From positions 310,001 to 374,000 of the forward strand of contig NC_087382.1 of NCBI RefSeq assembly GCF_963675165.1: a stretch of DNA of 64,000 nt. Reading direction: 5' to 3'. Source of the stretch: Halichondria panicea. Lineage: Eukaryota; Porifera; Demospongiae; Suberitida; Halichondriidae. Of this stretch, positions 24,805-37,300 are shown piece after piece. Position 1 is the stretch's first letter, and every line of letters starts with the position of its first letter. A model generated the notes under the pieces. That model was not told the DNA's origin, did no database searches, and was given only the letters and a program-made list of their open reading frames with translations. The translations under genes and the position numbers were made by a program.

Positions 24805-27800
24805 ATGGATAGATTCATTGTTAGCATTCGCCGGAAGTACAAAGAAAGACTCTTAAATCGTGACGAACAATGGCCACCAGTTAGAGGAGACAGGCTCATC
24901 AACTTGCAGTTAGTGGAGGCTGTAAAAGAAGAAGGATTTAGAGCCGGCTTGTCACAACATGGTGCACCTGATGATAAGATCAAACGTACTCCAATTCTCT
25001 ATGGCGACCTGTTCAAAGTTGAAGAAGGCAAGAAACCAGTGAGGAAGCTCATCGTTGAAGGTAATGCTGGGATTGGTAAAACCACACTGTGTACCATGCT
25101 TGCTGAAGGGTGGGCAGAGGGGAAGATCCTGACACAATTCGACTGTGTTTTGTTGCTTCCACTGAGAGAAAATGAAGTATCCTCTGCCACAAGTCTTGCG
25201 GAACTGTTCAAACTTCTCCACCCCAGTGAGAGGATCCGAACATCTGTTATAGAAGAGTTGGAGGATAGAGAGGGAGAAGGTGTCCTCATCATAGCTGATG
25301 GCTGGGACGAACTCAGTATTGAAAATCGTTTGAAAGTGTCTTTTCTTTACAAACTTTTCTTTGGTGGTTTTCTTCCCTTCGCTTCTGTTCTCCTCACCTC
25401 ACGACCTTCTGCTTCAGCTACTCTTCACGACCTTCCTTCTGTGAACCGTTTGATTGAGGTAGTTGGTTTTAATGAGGAGAGTATCAAGCAATACATAGAA
25501 TCAGAGTTCGAGCAATTCCCAGAGAAAGCTTCTTCTCTTATCGAGCAGCTTGAGAACAACCCAGCCATTCAGAGTGTGTGTTCTGTGCCCCTCAATTGCG
25601 CCATTGTTTGTAATTTGTGGCACACTTTAGACCAAGAGCTTCCTCGTACGCTAACTGAGCTGTACACTCAAATTGTCCTTAGCATTATCCTTCGCAATGT
25701 CAAAAAGAAAGTCTCTGATTGTCCGATTACTCTTACTAAATTTGACGAAATTCCAAATGATCTACAAGACACATTCTGGTTGATCTGTGAGTTTGCCTAT
25801 GAGTGCTTATTACTAGATCAGCTGGTTTTCTCAGAAGATGAATTGTCCTCTCGCTTACCTAACGTTGGTGACAAGTTGCAGTGCTTTGGTCTGTTGCAGT
25901 CTGCACGATCACTTCTACCTGTTGGTCATGGCTTGTCTTTTCACTTTGCTCACCTGACCATCCAGGAGTTCTTGGCTGCCCTCCATCTTGCTACTCTACT
26001 CAATGGGGATAAACTCAAGGTTGTTAAGGCTAATGCTGATAGTGACCGGTTTGACATGGTGTGGAGATTTATGTTTGGTCTTGCTAGTAAACACCATGGT
26101 AGTCGTAGTGATAAGGTGATCAAGTTAGATGATGATTTGATGGATCAATTTATCGTTGCTAAAAGTGGGTTATTACAATTCAATTTTAATGAAGATATTT
26201 TAACTTTATGTCATGTGGCTTTTGAAGCTTTAAATCCTGGCTTCTCAACAAAAGTTTGTAAAAGGCATGCGAAAAATCTATTATACGCTGATTTCAGCAC
26301 TTCCTTTGACTGTGTAGCTTGCTTCTATGTTCTTCGTCATGCAACAAAATGTGATGATATGGTTGTTAGCATGTCCTTTTGTCCAATTGATGATAAAATG
26401 TTGAAAGAACTAACTGACATACTGTCGAATGCGAATGGTAAACTGCAAGTGCGACAATTATCCCTCCAGCAGACTAAGTTGTCTGACAATGGTGTTGCTG
26501 ATCTATTCAAGAGAGCTTCAGCTGCCTTCATAGCTTTAAGTGGTCTCATTTTGTCTAAGAACAACTTTACTGACATCATGTTGTCATTCATGCACACATC
26601 TAGTACAAGCCTCTCACAACTGAACTTATCCCACAACCCTCTTGGTGCGTCTGGCATACAGTCATTAGACACAGCTGTACAGTTTGGTGCTCTTATCAAC
26701 CTGAAGAGACTGACGCTATCCAACACCCTCACTGACGATGCTGATGTCAATGGAGCTCTGCTGACCACCCTCTTACAGTCCATTGCCTCTCACTGTGCTC
26801 AACTGAAATACTTAGAACTCTCTGAAAACAATCTTGGTTTACCTGGATTATGTTCAGTTGTAGAGAACATTCCGTTACGATTGTATCACATTGGATTAAG
26901 AGCTACCCATTTCACCACTTCATTTCACTCAGAGTCTCAATACACAGTCGCCTGTGACATGCTGGATCTCCACCCAAACAATTTAACAGTGATGCGCTTG
27001 GATGGCTCCAATTTCAGTGGAATCGCTGGAAGTCTCTTACTGGCAAAGATTCTTCAAGCATTCCGATCATCACTGGAAGATCTTTACTGCCATGGCTGTT
27101 CTCTCACCTCTGCCGACATCATAATGCTTATCCACCATCTCAAGTCCGCTAATGTGATATATAAAAATCTAAATTTGTTGGATCTCAAGGACAACTCTAT
27201 TGATGATGAGGGAGTGATAGTTCTCACTGAGTGTCTACCAGAGCTGTTCCCTAGTCTGGAGGAGTTTCATGTTTATAGGTACCTGCAGGGTGGCGTTCAT
27301 CTCCGTGGTAATCCTGTGAGTGAGGAGTTGATACTCATGTGCAACGAACAGTTGAAGGTATATTATTATATTACTCACTCTATATAGTTTGAGTTGCATT
27401 CATTAATACACAGGCCATACGGGAATCAAGAAATTCTGCAGTGCTGAACGAGTGGGACGGAAAATGTTTACCTCCACAAAATGAAGAGGTAATAATATAT
27501 GATTCATGCATGCATAATACTTTTATAATTTCCTAGATGAAGCGCACTTCTCTTTGGGATATCCTACTGTCGAAGATGATTGACAAGGCTGTAGCGGTGG
27601 GTGTATCGTCATTATGAATAATTTATTGATAATTACGATTCTAAATTTTCAGATCTCTTCAGCTGCTTCCAGTTTTACTGACCAACTAATACCAACAGAT
27701 TTTAGTTATGAGATTGTTGAGGTTGTTGGTACAGTAACTCTGAGTGATGTCACTGATCCAGACACTCTCATCAATGAACAGAGCTTCTCTCAGGCATCAC

Positions 27801-28659
27801 CAGTAGAGCACCACCCCACAACTAGTGATGAAGCTACTTGTACAACAGTCCCGCTCTCTACCCATGGAATACACCAACATACAACAGGTGTGTTATATGT
27901 CTATTTAAATACATGCCTTTTATTTTTATGATATACACACAGCCTCTACTGTGATATCATCTGATGTCACTGAAGGAGATACCTCACAAGATGTCCTCAC
28001 TTCATATCCACATTCCAGTCACTCAGGTATACTTACATGATTACATGCAGTATAATTATATAAACAAGTGGTAAATTAACTTAAATAATTTTATGAGCTT
28101 TTGTTCACTGAATTTGTAGCGTTCTGTGTATATATATAGGTGTACTTTTAGAGAGCTAAAAAAGTATCTGTATAATTATGTCAAATGTTCAGTGTCGGAG
28201 TTTCTGTATCATTAACCACACCCCTTTTATTTTCCCAGGAGCTGGTAGACCAAGGACTGTGACCATTGAAGAATTGAAGGAGTGTACAAAAGTGACCGAC
28301 TCTCAACTTGACACTGAAATTAAAATGACTGACATGATTGTTCTGGCGACTCACTTTGACAATATAGAGACCTACCCTGTACAACTGGGACTGAATCCTG
28401 CTGAACACCAAACTGTTAGATCTTTATCATTTCAATATGATATTCAGCAATGGACAAGGCCTTGAGACTGTGGATACAGCATAATCCAGGGGCTGCTACT
28501 TACAGAGCTCTGGTGGCAATTTTGTTGAGAATGGGAAAAGAAGCACTGGCGTTTGAAATTTGCCAGACAGCAACAAAGTAAGTGAAATACAATCAGTCGA
28601 GTAGTTCAATTATGTCACCTCTATCCTTTCACAGAACTCCTCTGGTGCAGTATACGTAA
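24805..28659 (+). CDS. NLR copy 1: NACHT-LRR protein, Death domain frameshifted
   Basis: Exons: 24805-27357, 27414-27488, 27537-27596, 27653-27887, 27943-28026, 28239-28577, 28635-28659. NACHT ATPase: P-loop GNAGIGKTT at residues 86-94, Walker B LIIADGWDEL at 161-170, then LLTSRPSA as sensor. A winged-helix region follows, then NLR-type LRRs from about residue 500 to 850 (LSQLNLSHNPLGASG; LKYLELSENNLG). A Ser/Thr-rich linker leads to a C-terminal Death domain. Relative to copy 2 this copy lacks 4 bp at about 28448, so the frame hits TGA at 28463-28465 after FQYDIQQWTRP. About half the Death domain is lost and the product is about 1077 residues. Expected role: cytosolic microbial or danger sensing by ATP-driven oligomerisation. 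No N-terminal effector domain is seen before NACHT; an upstream exon might supply one. It may still act as a NACHT-LRR regulator. Confidence 0.8.
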
Positions 28660-28700
28660 AAGATATCTAATAACCATTTATTATGTTTTTAAATCACTAT

Positions 28701-29245
28701 CTGAACAATAATTAGATACTTACAAATTTATCTCAAAGAGTTTAATCAAGAGTATAATCATAATAATTATGCTCTTGGTTTCAAAAGTGTGTTTGTGCTA
28801 GATCTAGACTTTAAACTGTAGCTCTAGATCTCTTTTCTTTCTTGTTATCAGAGGCAAGTTAGTGGGGTCATGTTATGTGCCACCTTCATTTCATTATTTA
28901 CAACCTCCAAATTAATTGCATCACATGATGATCATTTCCAGTTACAAGTAGATCTACAAAGAGGGTGTTTTTTGTTGCGCCCTCCCGGTTACGATTTCTG
29001 ATTCAAGTCTGATGAGAAACAAGAATGTAATTTGGTATGGCCTAAACTGAATGTCCAATTATGAATATTGTTATGTAAGTATCTGGAAACTGCCCAGTAC
29101 TGTAGGCACACTTACACCACATTTGAGCAAACGACTAGCGTTTGGCAGTCTGACTAATCTCTAGCTAGCTCTGTTGGAGACTGTTCATTTTTTTCATTTA
29201 CAGTTAGCCCCTCTTTAGTACCTGCTTCCAATGATTACATGTGTA
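28701..29245. other. Spacer between tandem units
   Basis: About 550 bp not shared in the same form with the other unit. I see no exon in it. Confidence 0.4.
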
Positions 29246-29327
29246 GTGCATGACCTGTTACAGTTGATCCCGTTAGTGTCAGTGTCTGACTAGCTATTGT
29301 GACAATCCTCCCCCCCCCCCCCCCCAG

Positions 29328-32300
29328 AGCTATGGTCGTGTGAGGGAGCAAGGCAAAGTGTTGCAGACGTTTGTACAGAGCGTGGTTAATTCCCGGGTCC
29401 GTGTCATTCCTTGCACCCGGGTGATGCCATCATAGAGGTCAACGGGGTCGACGTTAAGTATGCTCCCGTTGAAGAAGTAGTGAAATGGATACACGAGGGG
29501 GCGGAGACAGGAGCAAGGTGGGTGGGGCTAACGTACATCAAATGTCTATTGCTTGATTACCCACACATACTTTTGTGTCTAACATTTTCGTAGCTTGTTG
29601 AAAATCCTATTTTGTTCCTCAAAAATTCTACACTATATACTTGTAGTATATCAACCAGCTAGGGATTCATTCTACGTAATACCTTGATAATCAATATTGC
29701 ACACACGCAGGATTGCTCTGAAGGTGGAGTTTGTGGATGGAGTCACTCGATTGGACAGAATTAAGGCCTCCGATGATGTCAAAGTACGTGCATGTGTTGA
29801 TATGGTGTATTTTGAAGGCCGATTTTTGTGGTTGGCTCCAACCAATTTTCTAGCTATTAGAAGAAGCTTATCATACAGCTAGTGTGTGTGTATAATTATG
29901 ATAATCCACCAATTAATTTGACAAAGCCCAGAGCTTGAGTTTTCTGAAGCTGCATCATTTTACAGCATTGTTATATTGACAAAGTTTTATCTCTTAATTC
30001 ATGTTGCAGGCCATAAATCAACGACAAGCAGTTACAACTTAGCCGGCTCATCGACCCAATCAAAAGACAGTACCATACGCAAATCCCTTCACTCACCTCC
30101 CGTCCTCACACCAGTCACTAGCCTCACACCTTGGAGTGAAACCACACCCACTAACAAACCGAAACACAGTCCATTTGGTTACGATCGTCAACTGAACAGC
30201 ATAGTCTCGTTACATACGGACAGTGTGACTGGTCTACTGTGTGATGTGCTGGTCATGCCTCTGAGCAGTTGTCATCAGCCCAACTCTGGAACTGACAATG
30301 GTGTGTTGATAGACTAGCTTGTTTACTACAGTGTGTATGCCAGACTAGTTGCAGTGTACTATATTTGGGCAGCATATGAATCACTCAGCTGTCTCTACAA
30401 TGCTCACACTCTCCCTAAAGAGATGTACAACCTCTCTATTGAGATCACTCAGTATTGCCCCTACAATGTCAATCCCTACACTATTGACTTCGTAATTATT
30501 CATGCTACTGGAAAAAACTGACCCCCCCCCCCCCACACACACACCCCTCCACACACACACACACACACTCACACACACCCCCTCTACACACACACAGTGT
30601 TACTCCACCTCCTGCGAACTGGAGGGGATGGTCTACTCAACGAACTTTCTCTGGCCAAACAATGCAGACTTGGAGAGAACATCATCACCGGGGGTCACGA
30701 CCTCCACGCACAAAGTAAGTAATCGCATTACATCTCACTTGGGTTCATGACCTCACTGTTAGCCAGATAGTGTAAAGTTGTGAAGTCCCCAGGATTTAAT
30801 ATTATTATTACCCTCTTTCGTGTTTAATAATGGCCAGAACCTTGTTCTCCCAAAGGTGTCCATTATTAATTATACATGTAGGTAAACTGTTTATTGTGGT
30901 AATCTCTCAGCTAGCACATTATTTAATACTCATATAAAGTGTCATAATTATTATCATACATCATTGCCCCTCCCCTCCAGGCATCTATCATTGTGCCTTT
31001 GGCAATCTTGAAGAGTCCCTACAAATATGTTGTGTGCAAGCTCTGAGCGATGCCAGCTCTAGGGGACACCGGAATATTGTCTTCTGGTTGGACGGATTCG
31101 TTTCCATTGCCGGTAAGCTATGTACGGTAGTTTCGTTTGACTCTATACATGTAGTAGCTCGGAATAGAAAGTCGTACTAAGGTTTTGTTGTTGACAACAT
31201 GCACGCAAATAGTTAAGCTGCAAACAGCAACTGTAAGTGATACTCAGTGCCTACTTAATTGTTTCCACGCTCCCACATAATTTTTAGCCTATCCGCATCT
31301 AATTAAGATGCATGTAGACCTACACCCACACACATCATTGGTACCACACAATTATTGGCTTACCCACATCTAATTAAGAGCCCTTTACCCACACATATTA
31401 TTGGTCCCACATAATTATTGGCTTACCAACACTTAATTAAGATTGTTCTACCCACACATAGCATAGTATCCAACGCTCATGCAGGTGCATTTATCTGATT
31501 TCTGCTGCATATGCACTGTAATGGAGCCTCTCTATCAAGGAAAAGTGACTGTTTTAAAATTGCCCTTTTATTCATAGTCAGTCACCACTGCATCATAATT
31601 ACCAATACGCTAAGAGACATAGGCACCCACTCACCCACACATACACTCCACACACCACACTCACTCACCCACTGCACATATACACCCACTCACCCACACC
31701 TACACTATACACACACACACAGTGTCACCTCAGATTGTGATTGAGTCTGTTCGTCAATGGCTTGGTGGTAACAACAGTGTGTTGTTTGACAGAGTTGTCT
31801 TTTCGGCAAAGGCAAACGTCAACATTATCAAAAACTTTTTAGGGGATGCTTTCCCACTCGAGAACTTTGCACCGAGAGACAGTATCATTTCTGAGCAATC
31901 CAGTACGGTGGATTTGGAATCAGGAATGGACTTATCGGATATCCAGAATCAAAACGGGACCGACCTCGAAAGCAAAAGTGAAGAGAGTATTAAAGACAAG
32001 CTGAATGAGTCAGATTCGGCCCCAGAAACCGAGTCAGAAAAACCACTTCTTTTCCAGAACACAGAGGAGGTTACAAATGACAATGTAGAAGATGTTGTGG
32101 GGGATCTACCGGCCATTATAGATACCAAAAATACCAAACGACTTGAAAAAACGAGCGTAAGTGACGTTGGAATACAACTTGGAATGAATTTAGATAACGG
32201 CAATGATGAAGATGGTGTAGAGGATCTTCCGGTGATCGCTATAAATACGAAAAAACCGCTCTTAGAAAGAGCAAGCGTAAGCGATATTGGAATACAACTT

Positions 32301-32651
32301 CAAATGAGTTTAGACGAGGACAATGATGAAAACGTGATTCCAGTTTTGAAATTTTCAGATTCCGATTCGGATAGACTTGATTCAGACAACAGTGCACCAT
32401 CGCTACTCGGCATGTTAACTGGAAACTCCGATCCCAAACAGTCGTCGTCATTGGCCGTCGGTTCCAGCACACCCCCGAGCCGGACGTCATCACTTGCATT
32501 TGCCACGCCCCTCTCTAAAACCACGCCTACTCGGGGGCTGGTGGTTGTGTTGGATAGCAGGACCCCTAGCCCGAGCAGCTCACCCAGATTTGGCTCTAAG
32601 AACAGCCCACAGCTGGTGTTGAACCCTGATAGATTAGAGTCTGAAGTTTAA
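29328..32651 (+). pseudogene. 5'-truncated copy of the PDZ-macro gene
   Basis: Exon equivalents: 29328-29517, 29711-29783, 30010-30300, 30598-30714, 30981-31112, 31723-32651. The PH, SH3, linker and first PDZ exons are absent. The PDZ exon has AATT inserted after GTGGTT and 8 bp missing before ACCCGGGTGATG, which breaks the frame. The next long exon has two 1-bp insertions near its start (GCCATAAATCAACGACAAGC and ATCGACCC). In contrast the macro exons and the 309-codon last exon remain open with few substitutions, so a product starting inside this copy is conceivable. I call it a pseudogene because it has no 5' end and a broken PDZ domain. Confidence 0.7.
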
Positions 32652-34378
32652 TGTGTACATACTTACAAGTGCACGCCGTTTTTTAAGCAATCTAATTTGT
32701 GTCCTGATTTTTGAATTTCGCATTTTTCTGCCTCACTTTTTATGCACCTTGATATTAATAATTATAGCAAGAGTGTTTTTGGTTGATACTTCTATAAAAA
32801 TGCACACAGGCCCTTAATTAAAAAATGCATGAGCCCCACCTATCCATGCAGGTTGGGGAATTCCCTAAAATAAACCACAAGCCCTGAACAAGTTTACAAT
32901 TTGAGCCACTGAGTTGGTAAGTCCAGTAAACTAGCTATATATATTATTTTTCTATCCCTTTGATCAGAGATAAAGTAAGGAAAGGGATTGGCAACGGTCG
33001 AAAAAATGTGACTATCCGTGATGCGCTACGTCATCGACTTTTTTTCATCTTTTGTAGCCTCCATTTATAGCTAAAAGTAAAAAACATGCTTAAGAAAATC
33101 AAATTCAAGAATTTATGCAGCCTAGTTGATCCAACAGAGACACAACAAAACAAGATATGTAGGTAAAACATCATAGGCTTACAGTGCTTCTTAAAAGGGG
33201 CACAAACTAATTTAACACTTTCTCGTCTTTTACAGCCTCCATTTTAGCTATAAATGTAAAAAACATACAAAAGAGATTTAACCAAGGAAATGTATGCAGG
33301 CCAGTTCGTCAACATAGACACAAATAAGCAGGATCTGTAGGCAAAACATCATTTGGCTACGGCAGTGCTTCTTAAAAGGGGGCACAGACCAATAATAACT
33401 AGTTTTCAAGCTCTAGAGCACCACAGTCAATTCTTCCACGCTTGGACTTCACTTTAAATAAAGCACAAGACACGTGTAGCCTTACTATACGCAATTCTAA
33501 AGTCTCATGAGACTAATAACTAACTAAAAGTAATATTACTTCGTTTCGCAGGCGTTGTGCCAGGAATTAATGCGCATCAAGGATGGTTGAGAGGAAATCA
33601 ATATGAAATCAATGTGAAATGATCACATGAGTTACTCCCGTTGCCAATCCCTCTATAACTCTATCTCTGCTCTGATCCATAGATCTATACGTACATGCAT
33701 GTAGATCGATCTATAAATCGAGTATGATTTTGTATAGGCATAATTATTATTTCTCTATTAATAATTATGTTCTTTGCTCTAGTGTAGACAGACGATGACT
33801 GTGATACCATTCACTGCATGTGTATATCTGTATATATCAGCTGCCTCGGTATAATACTTGTATCTATAGTATACTTGTACCCGCGCTTGCGCAGCGCAAA
33901 GCACAGCTAGCAATAGGGGGGGGGGGGGGGGGGATATAGAGTGATTGGTGTGTGTGGACACAAAAATGAGCTGTTTGAGCCAACTATACTTTCTTGGACT
34001 GCTTTAACTGCTAATGAGACAGTGGTAGGGCTATACTTATAGGTAAAACTTGTAGGTGATTCGAAGACTACAAAAATGATAATAGCCATTAATACGGTGA
34101 AAAGTTATCGTCGTATCTGCTGCATGTGCGATGAAGCTCAACACACAGGGTGAATGCTCTTGTTCTGTATACATAGTATATAATTATTATACATGTACGA
34201 CTATAATTCTCTGTCCTCTTTTTAGGTTGTTGCTACTTTTATCGTTAGAACGCAAATTCATCTCAATTACACGCTGTTAATTGGCAAAGTGTAAAACCAG
34301 TCCATACAAAAATTGTATTGCTGTATTAACTAACAATTACCGTAATTCTATTGATCTAAGATTCAAGTTAAAGAATTA
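32652..34378. other. Intergenic region of unit 2
   Basis: It holds the 704-bp TIR element (32966-33669), a poly-G run (33917-33934) not seen in unit 1, and sequence matching the unit 1 intergenic region. No gene is seen. Confidence 0.5.
32966..33669. mobile_element. 704-bp hAT-like non-autonomous element with empty site in unit 1
   Basis: The left end AGAGATAAAGTAAGGAAAGG runs on to GATTGGCAACGG. The reverse complement of the right end runs from AGAGATAGAG to the same GGGATTGGCAACGG. Flanks: CTTTGATC at 32958-32965 and CTCTGATC at 33670-33677, with a single CTCTGATC at the matching place in unit 1 (about 23652-23659). An 8-bp duplication with CAGAG-like ends suggests hAT. Internally, a segment of about 185 bp is tandemly repeated (about 33037-33210 and 33222-33390). 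Confidence 0.75.
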
Positions 34379-37300
34379 ATGGATAGATTCATTGTTAGCA
34401 TTCGCCGGAAGTACAAAGAAAGACTCTTAAATCGTGACGAACAATGGCCACCAGTTAGAGGAGACAGGCTTGTTAACTTGCAGTTAGTGGAGGCTGAAAA
34501 AGAAGAAGGATTTAGAGCCGGCTTGCCACAACATGGTGCACCTGATGATAAGGTTAAGCGTACTCCAATTCTCCATGGCGACCTGTTCAAAGTTGAAGAA
34601 GGCAAGAAACCAGTGAGAAAGCTCATCGTTGAAGGTAATGCTGGGATTGGTAAAACCACACTGTGTACCATGCTTGCTGAAGGGTGGGCAGAGGGAAAGA
34701 TCCTGACACAATTCGATTGTGTTTTGTTGCTTCCACTGAGAGAAAATGAAGTATCCTCTGCCACAAGTCTTGCGGAACTGTTCAAACTTCTCCACTCCAG
34801 TGAGAGGATCCGAACATCTGTTATAGAAGAGTTGGAGGATAGAGAGGGAGAAGGTGTCCTCATCATAGCTGATGGCTGGGACGAACTCAGTATAGAAAAT
34901 CGTTCGAAAGTGTCTTTTCTTTACAAACTTTTCTTTGGTGGTTTTCTTCCATTCGCTTCTGTTCTCCTCACCTCACGACCTTCTGCTTCAGCTACTCTTC
35001 ACGACCTTCCTTCTGTGAACCGTTTGATTGAGGTAGTTGGTTTTAATGATGAGAATATCAAGCAATACATAGAATCAGAGTTCGAGCAATTCCCAGAGAA
35101 AGCTTCTTCTCTTATCGAGCAGCTTGAGAACAACCCAGCCATTCAGAGTGTGTGTTCTGTGCCCCTCAATTGCGCCAGCCATTGTTTGTAACTTGTGGCA
35201 CACTTTAGACCAAGAGCTTCCTCGTACGCTAACTGAGCTGTACACTCAAATTGTCCTTAGCATTATCCTTCGCAATGTCAAAAAGAAAGTCCCTGATTGT
35301 CCGATTACTCTTACTAAATTTGACGAAATTCCAAATGATCTACAAGACACATTTTGGTTGATCTGTGAGTTTGCCTATGAGTGCTTATTACTAGATCAGC
35401 TGGTTTTCTCAGAAGATGAATTGTCCTCTCGCTTACCCAACGTTGGTGACAAGTTGCAGTGCTTTGGTCTGTTGCAGTCTGCACGATCACTTCTACCTGT
35501 TGGTCATGGCTTGTCTTTTCACTTTGCTCACCTGACCATCCAGGAGTTCTTGGCTGCCCTCCATCTTGCTACTCTACCCAATGAGGATAAACGTAAGGTT
35601 GTTAAGGCTAATGCTTACAGTGACCGGTTCGACATGGTGTGGAGATTTATGTTTGGTCTTGCTAGTAAACACCATGGTAGTCGTAGTGATAAGGTGATCA
35701 ATTTAGATGATGGTTTGATGGATCAATTTATGGTTGCTAAAAGTAGTTTATTAAATTTTGATGAAGATATTTTAACTTTATGTCATGTGGCTTTCGAAGC
35801 TTTAGACCCTGGCTTCTCAACAAAAGTTTGTAAAAGGCATTCGAAAATTCTATCATACGGTTATTTCAACACTTCCTTTGACTGTGTAGCTTGCTTCTAT
35901 GTTCTTCGTCATGCAACAAAATATAATGATATGGTTGTTAACATATCCTATTGTCCAATTGATGATAAAATGTTGAAAGAACTAACCGACATACTTTCGA
36001 ATGCGAATGGTAAACTGCAAGTGAATCAATTATACCTCGAAGAGACTAGGTTGTCTAACAAAGGTGTTGTTGATCTATTCAAGAGAGCTTCAGCTGCCTT
36101 CATAGCTTTAAGTGGTCTCATTTTGTCTAAGAACAACTTTACTGACATCATGTTGTCATTCATGCACACATCTAGTACAAGCCTCTCACAACTGAACTTA
36201 TCCCACAACCCTCTTGGTGCGTCTGGCATACAGTCATTAGACACAGCTGTACAGTTTGGTGCTCTTATCAACCTGAAGAGACTGACGCTATCCAACACCC
36301 TCACTGACGATGCTGATGTCAATGGAGCTCTGCTGACCACCCTCTTACAGTCCATTGCCTCTCACTGTGCTCAACTGAAATACTTAGAACTCTCTGAAAA
36401 CAATCTTGGTTTACCTGGATTATGTTCAGTTGTAGAGAACATTCCGTTACGATTGTATCACATTGGATTAAGAGCTACCCATTTCACCACTTCATTTCAC
36501 TCAGAGTCTCAATACACAGTCACCTGTGACATGCTGGATCTCCACCCAAACAATTTAACAGTGATGCGCTTGGATGGCTCCAATTTCAGTGGAATCGCTG
36601 GAAGTCTCTTACTGGCAAAGATTCTTCAAGCATTCCGATCATCACTGGAAGATCTTTACTGCCATGGCTGTTCTCTCACCTCTGCCGACATCATAATGCT
36701 TATCCACCATCTCAAGTCCGCTAATGTGATATATAAAAATCTAAATTTGTTGGATCTCAAGGACAACTCTATTGATGATGAGGGAGTGATAGTTCTCACT
36801 GAGTGTCTACCAGAGCTGTTCCCTAGTCTGGAGGAGTTTCATGTTTATAGGTACCTGCAGGGTGGCGTTCATCTCCGTGGTAATCCTGTGAGTGAGGAGT
36901 TGATACTCATGTGCAACGAACAGTTGAAGGTATATTATTATATTACTCACTCTATATAGTTTGAGTTGCATTCATTAATACACAGGCCATACGGGAATCA
37001 AGAAATTCTGCAGTGCTGAACGAGTGGGACGGAAAATGTTTACCTCCACAAAATGAAGAGGTAATAATATATGATTCATGCATGCATAATACTTTTATAA
37101 TTTCCTAGATGAAGCGCACTTCTCTTTGGGATATCCTACTGTCGAAGATGATTGACAAGGCTGTAGCGGTGGGTGTATCGTCATTATGAATAATTTATTG
37201 ATAATTACGATTCTAAATTTTCAGATCTCTTCAGCTGCTTCCAGTTTTACTGACCAACTAATACCAACAGATTTTAGTTATGAGATTGTTGAGGTTGTTG

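Larger units (their letters stand above)
19312..28700 (+). repeat. Tandem duplication unit 1 (3' half of PDZ-macro gene plus NLR)
   Basis: From about 19312 (GTGCATGACCTGTTAC) to about 28700 the sequence is closely matched by 29246-38340, introns included. The left breakpoint lies in the intron inside the PDZ coding region, just after the exon at 19107-19200. The right breakpoint lies shortly after the NLR terminal exon. The boundaries were judged by eye. Confidence 0.85.

Noticed and set aside
24789-26783. Long minus-strand frames opposite NLR copy 1 (and the matching ones in copy 2)
   Set aside because: Shadows of the NACHT-LRR exon; no independent evidence.
29963-30317. Possibility that the PDZ-macro copy in unit 2 is a functional gene with its own start
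   Set aside because: No upstream exons and several indels in the PDZ part; left as a finding to test rather than called a CDS.
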